DNA of 64,000 nucleotides. Source: Chromatiaceae bacterium. Lineage in GTDB: Bacteria > Pseudomonadota > Gammaproteobacteria > Chromatiales > Chromatiaceae. This document shows, one piece after another, positions 9,186 through 19,635 of the stretch (position 1 is its first letter; the number at the start of each line of letters is the position of its first letter). A model generated the notes under the pieces. The model ran no database searches. It had not been told where the DNA came from and was given only the letters and a program-made list of their open reading frames with translations. Position numbers and translations under genes: made by a program. Where the stretch lies: contig JACKMX010000003.1 of assembly GCA_024235175.1 (NCBI GenBank), forward strand, positions 248,001 through 312,000, written 5' to 3'.

Positions 9186-11282
9186 GTGGCGCGTAGCACT
9201 CCTATTGGGCGTTATAGAAATTTGGGCATCATGGCTCATATTGACGCCGGTAAGACCACCACGACCGAACGTATACTCTACTATACCGGTGTTTCCCATA
9301 AGATTGGTGAGGTGCACGACGGAGCTGCGACCATGGATTGGATGGAGCAGGAACAGGAGCGCGGTATCACCATTACTTCTGCTGCGACCACCTGTTTCTG
9401 GAGTGGCATGGATCAGCAGTTCCCCCAACATAGAATCAACATAATCGATACCCCGGGGCACGTTGACTTTACTATTGAAGTAGAACGCTCCCTGCGGGTG
9501 CTGGACGGTGCCTGTGCAGTCTTCTGCGCTGTCGGTGGCGTTGAGCCCCAATCAGAAACAGTCTGGCGTCAGGCTAACAAGTACGGCGTTCCCAGGATTG
9601 CATTTGTCAACAAGATGGATCGCATGGGAGCCGATTTTCTGCGCGTTGTCACTCAGGTCAGAGAGCGGCTTGGCGCCAACCCGGTTCCGCTTCAGATGCC
9701 CATTGGCGTGGAAGAGGAATTCAAAGGTGTGGTCGACCTGCTGAAGATGAAGGCGATCATCTGGGATGAAGAGAGCCGGGGGATGAGGTACGAAGAGCAG
9801 GAGGTTCCCTCAGGCCTGCTGGAATTGTGCCAGGAGTGGCGGGAGAAAATGGTCGAAGCTGCTGCTGAGGCTAACGACGAGCTAATGGAGAAGTATCTCG
9901 AACAGGGCGAACTGACCATCGATGAGATCAAGCGGGGCTTGCGGATTCGTACGCTTGCCAATGAGATCACCCCAATGCTGTGCGGCAGCGCGTTTAAAAA
10001 TAAAGGTGTCCAGGCCATGCTGGATGCGGTAATTGAGTTCATGCCGTCTCCAGTGGATGTCCCTGCTATTCGCGGCCTGCTGAGTGACAGCGATGAGACT
10101 GTGGCAGAACGCCCGGCGTCGGATTCGGCTCCGTTCGCGGCCCTTGCTTTTAAAATAGCCACAGATCCGTTCGTTGGAAATTTGACTTTCTTCCGGGTTT
10201 ATTCCGGGGTATTGAAGTCCGGGGACTCGGTGTTCAATCCGGTAAAGGGAAAAAAGGATAGAATCGGCCGCATTCTGCAGATGCATGCCAATTCCCGGGC
10301 AGAGATCAAAGAGGTCAGGGCAGGAGATATAGCCGCTGCAGTGGGTCTGAAGGATGTCACTACCGGCGATACTCTGTGTGATAAAGATCAAGTCATCACG
10401 CTTGAACGCATGGAGTTTCCGGAACCGGTAATTTCCGTTGCGGTTGAGCCTAAGACTCAGACCGATCAGGAAAAAATGGGCATTGCGCTGTCAAAATTGG
10501 CGCACGAGGATCCCTCCTTTCGGGTGTGCACGGATGAAGAATCCGGGCAGACGATTATCTCAGGTATGGGAGAACTGCACCTGGAGATCATTGTCGACAG
10601 AATGCGGCGCGAATTTCATGTTGAGGCCAATGTGGGTGCGCCACAAGTGGCCTATCGTGAAACCATTCGCAAGCTGGTTGAGCACGAGGGGAAATTTGTC
10701 CGCCAATCAGGTGGTCGCGGCCAGTACGGCCATGTATACCTGCGTCTGGAGCCCCAGCTATCAGGAATCGGTTATGAATTCGTCAATGAAATAGTTGGCG
10801 GTGTGGTACCAAAAGAGTATATCCCCGCGGTGGACAAGGGGGTTCAGGAGCAGATGAAAAATGGCGTCATCGGCGGTTATCCGGTGGTTGACGTCAAAGT
10901 CACCCTGTATGACGGCTCCTATCATGACGTCGACTCCAGCGAGATGGCGTTCAAGATTGCCGGTTCAATGTGCTTCAAGGATGCAGCAAAGCTGGCAGAT
11001 CCGGTATTGCTTGAACCAGTCATGAAAGTGGAAGTGGTGACACCCGAGGAGTACATGGGTGACATTATGGGTGACCTGAGCAGTCGCCGGGGACTGGTGC
11101 AGGGAATGGAGGATTCACCGGCCGGAAAATTGATCAGGGCGGAGGTGCCTCTCGCCGAAATGTTCGGTTATGCAACCGACATGCGTTCGGCCACTCAGGG
11201 CCGCGCCACATACAGTATGGAATTTGTGAAGTATAACGAGGTCCCGGCAAGTATCGCCGAGGCTATCATCAAAAAACAGTAG
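9186..11282 (+). CDS. fusA: Elongation factor G
   Basis: Ribosome translocase GTPase, 698 aa, the usual length. The G1 motif AHIDAGKTTTTERI lies near residue 20, the switch II DTPGHVDFT follows, and NKMDRMGADF is the NKxD guanine-specificity motif; domain IV is recognisable by the GGRGQYGHV segment. The start is GTG at 9186, giving MARSTPIGRYRNLGIMAHIDAG, here shortened to its recognisable core. It follows rpsG by 74 bases and precedes tuf by 18. Confidence 0.99.
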   Translation: MARSTPIGRYRNLGIMAHIDAGKTTTTERILYYTGVSHKIGEVHDGAATMDWMEQEQERGITITSAATTCFWSGMDQQFPQHRINIIDTPGHVDFTIEVERSLRVLDGACAVFCAVGGVEPQSETVWRQANKYGVPRIAFVNKMDRMGADFLRVVTQVRERLGANPVPLQMPIGVEEEFKGVVDLLKMKAIIWDEESRGMRYEEQEVPSGLLELCQEWREKMVEAAAEANDELMEKYLEQGELTIDEIKRGLRIRTLANEITPMLCGSAFKNKGVQAMLDAVIEFMPSPVDVPAIRGLLSDSDETVAERPASDSAPFAALAFKIATDPFVGNLTFFRVYSGVLKSGDSVFNPVKGKKDRIGRILQMHANSRAEIKEVRAGDIAAAVGLKDVTTGDTLCDKDQVITLERMEFPEPVISVAVEPKTQTDQEKMGIALSKLAHEDPSFRVCTDEESGQTIISGMGELHLEIIVDRMRREFHVEANVGAPQVAYRETIRKLVEHEGKFVRQSGGRGQYGHVYLRLEPQLSGIGYEFVNEIVGGVVPKEYIPAVDKGVQEQMKNGVIGGYPVVDVKVTLYDGSYHDVDSSEMAFKIAGSMCFKDAAKLADPVLLEPVMKVEVVTPEEYMGDIMGDLSSRRGLVQGMEDSPAGKLIRAEVPLAEMFGYATDMRSATQGRATYSMEFVKYNEVPASIAEAIIKKQ

Positions 11283-11300
11283 TCTTGAAGAGGTAAAACT

Positions 11301-12491
<1,191 letters not shown>

Positions 12492-12496
12492 AAAAT

Positions 12497-12808
12497 ATGG
12501 CCAACCAGAGAATTCGTATTCGACTGAAGGCTTTCGATCATCGTCTGATCGATCAGTCAGCGCGTGAAATCGTGGATACCGCAAAGCGCACCGGCGCTCA
12601 GGTTCGCGGCCCCATTCCGCTGCCGACCAAAAAAGAGCGCTTCACGGTGTTGATTTCGCCGCACGTCAACAAAGATGCGCGGGACCAGTATGAGCTCCGT
12701 ACGCACAAACGGTTGATGGATATTGTCGATCCTACCGACAAGACTGTCGACGCGTTGATGAAGCTGGATCTTGCAGCTGGAGTTGACGTTCAGATTAAGC
12801 TGAACTGA
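12497..12808 (+). CDS. rpsJ: 30S ribosomal protein S10 / NusE
   Basis: S10 is a head protein of the small subunit and, as NusE, a partner of NusB and NusG in antitermination. It has 103 aa and the recognisable segments IRIRLKAFDHRLID and GPIPLPTKKERFTVL. It opens the S10 operon only 5 bases after tuf, so it is probably transcribed from the str promoter; no separate S10 promoter or L4-responsive leader is visible in this short gap. Confidence 0.99.
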   Translation: MANQRIRIRLKAFDHRLIDQSAREIVDTAKRTGAQVRGPIPLPTKKERFTVLISPHVNKDARDQYELRTHKRLMDIVDPTDKTVDALMKLDLAAGVDVQIKLN

Positions 12809-12820
12809 GGTTAGAGAGCA

Positions 12821-13471
12821 ATGGCTATAGGAATTGTCGGACGTAAAGTCGGTATGACCCGCGTCTTCACCGAAAGCGGAGCTTCCGTGCCTGTTACGGT
12901 AATCGAGGTTGAGCCGAACCGTGTGACCCAGCTGCGTACTCCGGAAAAAGATGGATACAGCGCTATCCAGGTGACCACCGGAAGCTGCAAGGCATCGCGG
13001 GTCAACAAGCCGGTCGCGGGCCACCTGGCCAAGGCAAATGTTGAAGCAGGTCGTGGTTTCTGGGAGTTTCGTACCAGTGGTGTTGAGGCCGAAGGCATCG
13101 AAGTGGGATCGGAGATCAAGGTCGATATTTTTTCAGCGGGCCAGATCGTGGATGTGCGCGGCAGAACCCATGGAAAGGGTTTTCAGGGCGGAGTCAAGCG
13201 CCATGGTTTCAAGATGCAGGATGCATCCCATGGTAACTCCGTCTCTCATCGCGCTCCCGGTTCTATCGGTCAGTGTCAGACCCCAGGCCGTGTTTTCAAA
13301 GGCAAGAAGATGGCTGGCCAGATGGGTAATGCCACACGCTCCAGCCAGAATCTGGAAGTGATGAGGGTGGACGCTGAAAGAAATCTGATTCTGGTGCGAG
13401 GGTCCGTTGCGGGCTCAAGGGGTGGTGATGTTATCGTCACCCCCGCCATCAAGAAGTTGAACAAGGGGTAA
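12821..13471 (+). CDS. rplC: 50S ribosomal protein L3
   Basis: L3 is an early-assembly protein whose long loop reaches the peptidyl transferase centre. It is 216 aa, slightly longer than the 209 aa of E. coli. The motif GKGFQGGVKRHGF and the GQCQTPGRVFKGKKMAGQMG segment, which contains the glutamine methylated by PrmB in E. coli, are conserved. It lies 12 bases after rpsJ and 4 before rplD. Confidence 0.99.
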   Translation: MAIGIVGRKVGMTRVFTESGASVPVTVIEVEPNRVTQLRTPEKDGYSAIQVTTGSCKASRVNKPVAGHLAKANVEAGRGFWEFRTSGVEAEGIEVGSEIKVDIFSAGQIVDVRGRTHGKGFQGGVKRHGFKMQDASHGNSVSHRAPGSIGQCQTPGRVFKGKKMAGQMGNATRSSQNLEVMRVDAERNLILVRGSVAGSRGGDVIVTPAIKKLNKG

Positions 13472-13475
13472 CAAC

Positions 13476-14093
13476 ATGGACCTCAATATAAAGACGGGGA
13501 GCGCCGCTAGTTCGGAGACTCTCCAGGTGGTCGACACGGTTTTCGGCGCGGCGCTCAATGAGGCGCTGGTTCACCAGGTGGTTACGGCTTATTTGGCTAC
13601 GGCAAGATCTGGCACCAAGGCACAGAAAAATCGTTCTGCGGTCAGCGGCGGCGGTTCCAAGCCGTTTCGCCAGAAAGGAATGGGACGGGCTCGTGCAGGC
13701 ACTTCGCGCAGCCCCATCTGGCGCACGGGTGGTGTCACCTTTGCTGCAGCACCAAGCAATTACAACCAGAAAGTCAACCGTAAAATGTACAGGGGAGCGC
13801 TGCGTTCAATCCTTTCCGAACTTGTCCGCCAGGAGCGCCTTATTGTCGTCTCCGATGTCGGCGTGGATGCTCCGAAAACCAAAGCGTTGACATCCAGGTT
13901 GAAGGAGTTTGGCCTTGCCGAGGCGCTCATTGTCAGCGACCAGCCGGATGAGAATCTCTACCTGTCGGCGCGCAATCTGAAGAATGTTGATGTCTGCGAT
14001 GTGCTTGAGGTTAACCCGATAAGCCTGATCGGATTCAAGCATGTGCTGATCACCGCGTCTGCGGTCAGGAAACTTGAGGAGCGCCTCTCATGA
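13476..14093 (+). CDS. rplD: 50S ribosomal protein L4
   Basis: L4 lines the peptide exit tunnel; in E. coli it also represses the S10 operon. It is 205 aa with the conserved basic tunnel loop (KPFRQKGMGRARAGTSRSP). Its stop overlaps the rplW start by 4 bases (ATGA), which indicates translational coupling. Confidence 0.99.
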   Translation: MDLNIKTGSAASSETLQVVDTVFGAALNEALVHQVVTAYLATARSGTKAQKNRSAVSGGGSKPFRQKGMGRARAGTSRSPIWRTGGVTFAAAPSNYNQKVNRKMYRGALRSILSELVRQERLIVVSDVGVDAPKTKALTSRLKEFGLAEALIVSDQPDENLYLSARNLKNVDVCDVLEVNPISLIGFKHVLITASAVRKLEERLS

Positions 14094-14386
14094 GCAGCGA
14101 TCGTTTAATGCAGGTACTCGTCAGCCCAGTGGTTTCTGAAAAGAGCACTATCGCGGCTGATTCTGCCCGTCAGTTCGTATTTCGGGTACTTCCGGATGCC
14201 TCCAAGCCTGAGATCAAGAAGGCGGTAGAGCTGATGTTCGATGTTAAAGTGGATGCCGTCAGGGTAGTAAATACCAAGGGCAAGAACAAGCGTTTCGGTA
14301 AACTCATGGGTCGCCGCAACAACGTCCGTAAGGCATACGTGAAGTTGGTTGAAGGCAGCGATATTGATTTTGGCGGTATTGCCTGA
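14090..14386 (+). CDS. rplW: 50S ribosomal protein L23
   Basis: L23 sits at the tunnel exit and docks trigger factor and SRP. It is 98 aa with the typical N-terminus LVSPVVSEKST and the segment RRNNVRKAYVKL. It is translationally coupled to rplD by a 4-base overlap; 42 bases separate it from rplB. Confidence 0.98.
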   Translation: MSSDRLMQVLVSPVVSEKSTIAADSARQFVFRVLPDASKPEIKKAVELMFDVKVDAVRVVNTKGKNKRFGKLMGRRNNVRKAYVKLVEGSDIDFGGIA

Positions 14387-14428
14387 ACGGGTCAAACCGG
14401 GAAAAAGAACTAAAGCGGAAGCATAGAC

Positions 14429-15256
14429 ATGGCTATTGTAAAAACAAAACCTACTTCTCCCGGACGACGTTTCGTCGTCAAGGTGGTGGACGCGGATCTG
14501 TATAAGGGGGCTCCTTATGCACCATTGCTCGAGAAGAAGAGCAAAGGCGGGGGGCGCAATAACAACGGCCATATTACAACGCGGCATGTGGGTGGCGGAC
14601 ATAAACAACGCTACCGTGTGATTGATTTTAAGCGCGACAAGGACGGAATACCCGGTACCATCGAGCGCATTGAGTACGATCCCAACCGCACGGCCAATAT
14701 AGCACTGGTCAAATTTGCGGATGGTGAACGGCGTTACATCATAGCGCCAAAGGGCGTCGGAGTCGGGCAAACGTTGGATTCCGGCGAAGAGGCGGAGATC
14801 CGTAAAGGTAACTGCCTGCCGCTTCGTAATATTCCGGTGGGCAGCATTATACACTGCATCGAAATGAAGCCTGGTAAGGGCGCTCAGATCGCCCGCTCGG
14901 CGGGTACGTCGGCCCAGCTGGTGGCGCGTGAAGGCGATTATGCCACCTTGCGTCTCCGCTCCGGCGAGATGCGGAAGGTGCGTCACGAATGTCGCGCCGT
15001 TATTGGTGAGGTGAGCAACTCAGAACATAGCCTGCGGAAACTGGGCAAGGCCGGTGCTACACGTTGGCACGGTATCCGGCCGACTGTGCGTGGTGTTGTC
15101 ATGAACCCGGTTGATCATCCGCATGGCGGTGGAGAAGGCAGGACTTCGGGTGGCCGTCATCCTGTCAGCCCTTGGGGTGTTCCCACCAAAGGCCATAAGA
15201 CCCGCACAAACAAGCGCACCGACAAAATGATCGTGCGTCGTCGCAACCGTAAATAA
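14429..15256 (+). CDS. rplB: 50S ribosomal protein L2
   Basis: L2 is a large RNA-binding protein near the peptidyl transferase centre, needed for subunit association. It has 275 aa. The near-invariant C-terminal segment MNPVDHPHGGGEGR, which holds the conserved histidine close to the catalytic centre, is intact, and the basic tail TRTNKRTDKMIVRRRNRK is normal. Confidence 0.99.
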   Translation: MAIVKTKPTSPGRRFVVKVVDADLYKGAPYAPLLEKKSKGGGRNNNGHITTRHVGGGHKQRYRVIDFKRDKDGIPGTIERIEYDPNRTANIALVKFADGERRYIIAPKGVGVGQTLDSGEEAEIRKGNCLPLRNIPVGSIIHCIEMKPGKGAQIARSAGTSAQLVAREGDYATLRLRSGEMRKVRHECRAVIGEVSNSEHSLRKLGKAGATRWHGIRPTVRGVVMNPVDHPHGGGEGRTSGGRHPVSPWGVPTKGHKTRTNKRTDKMIVRRRNRK

Positions 15257-15277
15257 GAGAAGCTGAGGTAAGATAAG

Positions 15278-15553
15278 GTGGCACGTTCAATTAAAAAAGG
15301 CCCGTTTGTAGACCATCATCTTCTTAAGAAGGTCGATGACGCGGTGGCCAGCAACAGTAAGCGCCCGATTAAAACCTGGTCGCGCCGCTCCATGATATTG
15401 CCGGAGATGATTGGGCTGACAATTGCCGTATACAACGGCCGACAGCATGTTCCGGTTTTGATGACCGAAAACATGGTTGGTCACAAATTGGGTGAGTTTG
15501 CGTTGACCCGGACCTATCGGGGTCACGCAGCGGATAAAAAAGCATCGAGATAG
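15278..15553 (+). CDS. rpsS: 30S ribosomal protein S19
   Basis: S19 forms part of the small-subunit head with S13. It has 91 aa and a GTG start at 15278 that gives the expected MARSIKKGPFVDHHL; the signature GHKLGEFALTRTY is present. It lies 21 bases after rplB. Confidence 0.98.
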   Translation: MARSIKKGPFVDHHLLKKVDDAVASNSKRPIKTWSRRSMILPEMIGLTIAVYNGRQHVPVLMTENMVGHKLGEFALTRTYRGHAADKKASR

Positions 15554-15567
15554 TCGGGGTTAGAACC

Positions 15568-15900
15568 ATGCATGCTGTGGCAAAGTTACGTTACGCGCAT
15601 CTGGCGGCTCAGAAGGGCCGACTGGTTGCCGATCAGATCCGGGGGCTGCCGGTTGAGCGGGCTCTGGACATTCTGGCTTTCAGCAAGAAAAAGGGCGCAG
15701 CCCTGATGAAGAAAGTTCTGGATTCCGCGATTGCAAATGCGGAGAACAACGAAGGTGCGGATATCGACGAGTTGAAGGTTGCCACCGTCACGGTTGACGA
15801 GGGTCCGACAATGAAACGGATCCGTGCCAGGGCAAAGGGCCGGGCGGCTCGAATTTTAAAGCGGACCAGCCACATTACTGTGTCTGTGTCAGACAAGTAA
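15568..15900 (+). CDS. rplV: 50S ribosomal protein L22
   Basis: L22 contributes a beta-hairpin to the exit tunnel, where macrolides act. It is 110 aa with the tunnel hairpin region DEGPTMKRIRARAKGRAARI intact, and no insertion or deletion typical of resistance is seen. 14 bases after rpsS, 17 before rpsC. Confidence 0.98.
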   Translation: MHAVAKLRYAHLAAQKGRLVADQIRGLPVERALDILAFSKKKGAALMKKVLDSAIANAENNEGADIDELKVATVTVDEGPTMKRIRARAKGRAARILKRTSHITVSVSDK

Positions 15901-15917
15901 GGCATAGAGAGGCCATC

Positions 15918-16607
15918 ATGGGTCAGAAAGTAAATCCAATTGGTTTGCGGCTGGGCATCATTAAAGAGTGGACATCCAAATGGTATGCAGACTCTAAGGA
16001 TTATGCAGACCTGCTGAATAACGATATTGAAATTCGGGATTATCTGCGGAAGCGCCTTTCCCAGGCTTCTATCAGCCGTATTCAAATTGACCGTCCCGCC
16101 AAGAATGCTCACATAACCATTCACACCGCGAGACCTGGCATCGTGATCGGTAAGAAAGGTGAGGATATAGATTCATTACGGGGGGAGTTGTCCCGCCGCA
16201 TGGGGATTCCGGTACACGTAAGTGTCGAAGAGATCCGCAAACCGGAACTGGATGCGCGACTGGTGGCCGAAAGTATCACCCAGCAGCTTGAACGCCGCGT
16301 AATGTTCAGGCGCGCAATGAAGCGCGCGGTTCAAACTTCCATAAGGTTGGGTGCGGAAGGTGTCAAAGTGCACATATCCGGCCGACTGAATGGCGCGGAG
16401 ATCGCCCGTAGTGAGTGGTATCGTGAAGGGCGCGTTCCACTGCACACACTGCGTGCTGATATTGACTATGGGTTAGCTGAGGCCAATACCACCTATGGTG
16501 TTATCGGCGTGAAGGTTTGGATTTTCAAGGGTGAGGTATTTGAAGGTGTGGAGCCAAAGGCCGAGGCGGCGGCTCCCTCTCGTAAGTCAGCCGGAAAGAG
16601 GGCATAG
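15918..16607 (+). CDS. rpsC: 30S ribosomal protein S3
   Basis: S3 helps form the mRNA entry site and has helicase-supporting activity. It has 229 aa: an N-terminal MGQKVNPIGLRLGI, a type II KH domain with the loop IGKKGEDIDSLR, then the C-terminal S3 domain ending in a short Ala/Lys-rich tail. rplP starts two bases after its stop. Confidence 0.99.
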   Translation: MGQKVNPIGLRLGIIKEWTSKWYADSKDYADLLNNDIEIRDYLRKRLSQASISRIQIDRPAKNAHITIHTARPGIVIGKKGEDIDSLRGELSRRMGIPVHVSVEEIRKPELDARLVAESITQQLERRVMFRRAMKRAVQTSIRLGAEGVKVHISGRLNGAEIARSEWYREGRVPLHTLRADIDYGLAEANTTYGVIGVKVWIFKGEVFEGVEPKAEAAAPSRKSAGKRA

Positions 16608-16609
16608 AG

Positions 16610-17023
16610 ATGTTGATGCCAAAACGGACAAAATTCCGTAAACAGATGAAAGGCCGCAACCGTGGCCTCGCTCAAAAGGGCGGCAAGGTCAGTTTCGGTG
16701 AGTATGGTTTGCAGGCACTGGATCGCGGTCGATTGACTTCACGACAGATAGAGTCCGCACGCCGCACCATCTCCCGCCAGGTGAAACGTACCGGCAAGTT
16801 GTGGATAAGGATTTTTCCGGATAAGCCAGTTACCAAAAAGCCTCTCGAGGTTCGTCAGGGTAAGGGCAAGGGTAATGTTGAATACTGGGTCGCGCAGATT
16901 CAACCCGGGCGGATGCTATATGAAATCGAAGGCGTTTCCGAGGAGATCGCCCGCGACGCGTTCCGGCTGGCGGCGGCCAAATTGCCGTTTAAAACAGGCT
17001 TCATGAAACGGACGGTACTGTAA
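16610..17023 (+). CDS. rplP: 50S ribosomal protein L16
   Basis: L16 organises the A-site region of 23S rRNA. It has 137 aa; the start MLMPKRTKFRK aligns with E. coli MLQPKRTKFRK, which decides between two nearby ATGs. Its stop overlaps the rpmC start by one base (TAATG). Confidence 0.99.
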   Translation: MLMPKRTKFRKQMKGRNRGLAQKGGKVSFGEYGLQALDRGRLTSRQIESARRTISRQVKRTGKLWIRIFPDKPVTKKPLEVRQGKGKGNVEYWVAQIQPGRMLYEIEGVSEEIARDAFRLAAAKLPFKTGFMKRTVL

Positions 17024-17223
17024 TGAACGCAACAGAATTTCGCAGTAAAAGCACAGAAGAGCTGAAAAAGACGCTTAACGATCTAAGGAAAGAGCAGTTT
17101 AACCTGAGAATGCAGAGAGGCACGGGTCAGTTATCGCGCCCTTCCGAAATGAATCGGGTGCGGAAGGCTATAGCGCGGATCAAGACCGTAATGAACGAGA
17201 AGAGAGCAGGTGAAGCGAAATGA
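17023..17223 (+). CDS. rpmC: 50S ribosomal protein L29
   Basis: L29 is a small two-helix protein at the tunnel exit beside L23. It has 66 aa, with the family pattern ELRSKS..EL...L..LR.EQFNLRMQ and a basic C-terminal helix. It overlaps rplP by one base and rpsQ by four, so all three are probably translationally coupled. Confidence 0.97.
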   Translation: MNATEFRSKSTEELKKTLNDLRKEQFNLRMQRGTGQLSRPSEMNRVRKAIARIKTVMNEKRAGEAK

Positions 17224-17480
17224 ATGGTGAAACATCAGCCAATCGAACCCTTCAGGGGCGCGTTGTAAGCGATCGGATGGATAAGACGATCACTGTCTTG
17301 GTTGAGCGCCGTGTCAAGCATCCTCTTTACGGAAAGTTCGTACACAAATCAACCAAGGTTCACGCCCATGATGAAGCCAACGAATGCGTAATCGGGGATC
17401 TGGTGGTGGTTGAGCAGTGCCGGCCGTTGGCAAAGAGTAAGAGCTGGCGTCTGATCAAGGTTGTGGGAAAGGCTTCTTGA
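17220..17480 (+). CDS. rpsQ: 30S ribosomal protein S17
   Basis: S17 is a primary 16S rRNA-binding OB-fold protein. It has 86 aa with LQGRVVSDRMDKTITVLVER and the S17 signature region GDLVVVEQCRPLAKSKSW. It is the last gene of the S10 group; a 63-base A/T-rich gap precedes rplN. Confidence 0.98.
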   Translation: MNGETSANRTLQGRVVSDRMDKTITVLVERRVKHPLYGKFVHKSTKVHAHDEANECVIGDLVVVEQCRPLAKSKSWRLIKVVGKAS

Positions 17481-17543
17481 TATTCTTTCCATAGCCACTG
17501 CTGAATTTGAGACTAGTGAATAATTAGATATTGGAACGTACCA

Positions 17544-17912
17544 ATGATCCAGATGCAGACAATTATGAATGTCGCCGACAATAGCGGTGCCAAGCGTATC
17601 CAGTGCATAAAAGTGCTGGGTGGGTCGCATCGCCGCTATGCCGGAATCGGGGATATAATCAAAGTAAGCATTAAAGATGCGATTCCCCGGGGAAAGGTAA
17701 AGAAAGGCGATGTATACAATGCAGTGGTGGTTCGTACTAAAACGGGCGTGCGCCGCTCAGATGGATCTCTGATCCGTTTCGATGGCAATGCCGCAGTATT
17801 GTTGAACAACCAACTGCAGCCTATCGGTACCCGGATATTCGGGCCGGTTACCCGTGAACTGAGAAGCGAGCGCTTTATGAAAATTATTTCGCTTGCCCCC
17901 GAAGTGCTCTGA
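17544..17912 (+). CDS. rplN: 50S ribosomal protein L14
   Basis: L14 lies at the subunit interface and contacts 16S rRNA helix 14. It has 122 aa and starts MIQMQTIMNVADNSGAK; the conserved GTRIFGPVTRELR segment is near the C-terminus. First gene of the spc group; no good promoter was found in the 63 bases upstream. Confidence 0.99.
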   Translation: MIQMQTIMNVADNSGAKRIQCIKVLGGSHRRYAGIGDIIKVSIKDAIPRGKVKKGDVYNAVVVRTKTGVRRSDGSLIRFDGNAAVLLNNQLQPIGTRIFGPVTRELRSERFMKIISLAPEVL

Positions 17913-17922
17913 GGGATCAATC

Positions 17923-18246
17923 ATGGCCATGCGTAAAATTAAGAAGGGTGACCAGGTTGTTATTCTTGCCGGAAAAGACAAAGGAAAGCAGGGTGCGGTC
18001 CTTAGGGTTCCAGGCAGAGAAATGGTTATTGTTGAAAACATCAATATTGTGAAAAAGCATGCGAAGGCAAATCCGATGAAAGGAGAGCCTGGTGGTATTG
18101 TGGATAAAGAGATGCCGATGCATGTTTCCAATGTCGCAATATTCAATCCGGTAACCGGTAAAGCCGATCGGGTAGGGTTTAAATCGTTGGAGGACGGTCG
18201 CAAAGTGCGCTATTTCAAGTCCAACGGTGAAGTCGTGGATATTTGA
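17923..18246 (+). CDS. rplX: 50S ribosomal protein L24
   Basis: L24 initiates large-subunit assembly. The ATG at 17923, 11 bases after rplN and preceded by GAGG, gives 107 aa beginning MAMRKIKKGDQVVILAGKDK; the open frame extends further upstream but that would overlap rplN and add unrelated residues. The KOW motif (GDQVVILAGKDKGKQG) and the GKADRVGF segment are typical. Confidence 0.98.
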   Translation: MAMRKIKKGDQVVILAGKDKGKQGAVLRVPGREMVIVENINIVKKHAKANPMKGEPGGIVDKEMPMHVSNVAIFNPVTGKADRVGFKSLEDGRKVRYFKSNGEVVDI

Positions 18247-18260
18247 GGCGGGTACAAGAG

Positions 18261-18800
18261 ATGGCAAGACTGGAACAGGTATACCGTGACGAGATAGTGG
18301 GCAAACTGACCCGGCAATTCAGCTATAAGAGTGCTATGGAAGTACCGCGAATCACCAAAATCACACTTAACATGGGTGTTGGCGAGGCGCTGGGCGACAA
18401 AAAAATACTGGAGAATGCGGTCAGCGACATGACCAAGATCTCTGGTCAGAAGCCGGTGATCACCAAGGCGCGCAAGTCTATAGCCAACTTCAAAGTGCGT
18501 GACGGTTGGCCAATCGGGTGCAAGGTGACACTGAGGCGCGAGCGCATGTACGAGTTTCTCGATCGGTTGGTCAATATAGCCATTCCGCGTGTACGCGATT
18601 TCCGCGGGCTTAACAGGAAGTCGTTCGACGGGCAGGGGAACTACAGCATGGGTGTGAAAGAGCAGATCGTCTTCCCTGAGATCGATTATGACAAGATTGA
18701 TGCATTGCGCGGAATGGACATTACCATCACCACCACCGCTAAAACAGATGAGGAAGGGCGGGCGCTGTTGGAGGCGTTTCACTTCCCATTCAAGAACTGA
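18261..18800 (+). CDS. rplE: 50S ribosomal protein L5
   Basis: L5 binds 5S rRNA in the central protuberance. The ATG at 18261 gives 179 aa, the exact E. coli length, starting MARLEQVYRDEIV; an in-frame TTG at 18243 would overlap rplX and is less likely. Conserved segments include ITLNMGVGEA, SGQKPVITKARKS and SMGVKEQIVFPEIDYDK. Confidence 0.99.
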   Translation: MARLEQVYRDEIVGKLTRQFSYKSAMEVPRITKITLNMGVGEALGDKKILENAVSDMTKISGQKPVITKARKSIANFKVRDGWPIGCKVTLRRERMYEFLDRLVNIAIPRVRDFRGLNRKSFDGQGNYSMGVKEQIVFPEIDYDKIDALRGMDITITTTAKTDEEGRALLEAFHFPFKN

Positions 18801-18808
18801 GATAGCTT

Positions 18809-19114
18809 ATGGCCAAGAAAAGCATGATTGCCCGTGAACTCAAGCGGGAAAAAATCGTTAAGAAATATGCTGCCAAGCGCGCTACGCTGAAGGCAACTAT
18901 CTACGATACCAATAGTACGCCGGAGCAGGTTGATGAGGCAGTACAGAAGCTGCAGCTGCAACCGCGAAATGCAAGTGCTTCGCGCCTGCAGCGCCGTTGC
19001 CGTGCCAGTGGAAGACCCCACGGGGTATATCGCAAATTTGGCCTGTGCCGCAACAAATTGCGTGAAGCCGCGATGCGCGGTGATGTGCCAGGGCTTGTAA
19101 AGGCAAGCTGGTAG
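18809..19114 (+). CDS. rpsN: 30S ribosomal protein S14 (zinc-free type)
   Basis: S14 is a small-subunit head protein. At 101 aa and without the CxxC-CxxC zinc motif it belongs to the long, zinc-independent C-minus class usual in gammaproteobacteria; the signature RCRASGRPHGVYRKFGLCR is intact. Eight bases after rplE; a 108-base gap separates it from rpsH. Confidence 0.98.
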   Translation: MAKKSMIARELKREKIVKKYAAKRATLKATIYDTNSTPEQVDEAVQKLQLQPRNASASRLQRRCRASGRPHGVYRKFGLCRNKLREAAMRGDVPGLVKASW

Positions 19115-19222
19115 TGTATACTTTGCGCCCCCTGATGGGGTAAGTGCCGCCGTATTGGGGCTTTTCACTCACTCGTTTGGGTATCGCGCCGGTTTCGGCG
19201 GTTTGACCCGGAGGGTTTAAAA

Positions 19223-19618
19223 ATGAGTATGTCTGATCCGGTCGCGGATATGTTGACGCGTATTCGAAACGGCCAGCAGGTGGGTAAGTCGGCAATAGCC
19301 ATGCCCGCTTCAAAACAGAAGATTGCCGTAGCTCAGCTTCTGCAGGACGAAGGATATATCAAAGCCTTCACTGTCGCCGATGATGTATCAAAATCTGTTC
19401 TAACTGTCGATCTCAAATACTTTCAGGGCAAGCCGGTCATCGATATGATCCAGCGTGTGAGCCGTCCAGGATTGCGTATCTATAAGCGCAGCAATGAGCT
19501 GCCCAAAGTACGCGGCGGACTTGGCATTGCCATCATTTCAACATCCAAAGGACTAATGACTGATCGTGCGGCTCGCGCTGCGGGACACGGTGGTGAAGTC
19601 CTGGCCTACGTGGCGTAA
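19223..19618 (+). CDS. rpsH: 30S ribosomal protein S8
   Basis: S8 binds the 16S central domain; in E. coli it represses the spc operon. It has 131 aa, starts MSMSDPVADMLTRIRNGQ and ends with the typical GLGIAIISTSKGLMTDRAAR segment. A strong GGAGGG ribosome-binding site lies 8 bases upstream. The preceding 108-base gap is unusually long for this operon and contains a short CCCCTGATGGGG hairpin. Confidence 0.99.
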   Translation: MSMSDPVADMLTRIRNGQQVGKSAIAMPASKQKIAVAQLLQDEGYIKAFTVADDVSKSVLTVDLKYFQGKPVIDMIQRVSRPGLRIYKRSNELPKVRGGLGIAIISTSKGLMTDRAARAAGHGGEVLAYVA

Positions 19619-19635
19619 GCGGGGGGGTTCCAGAT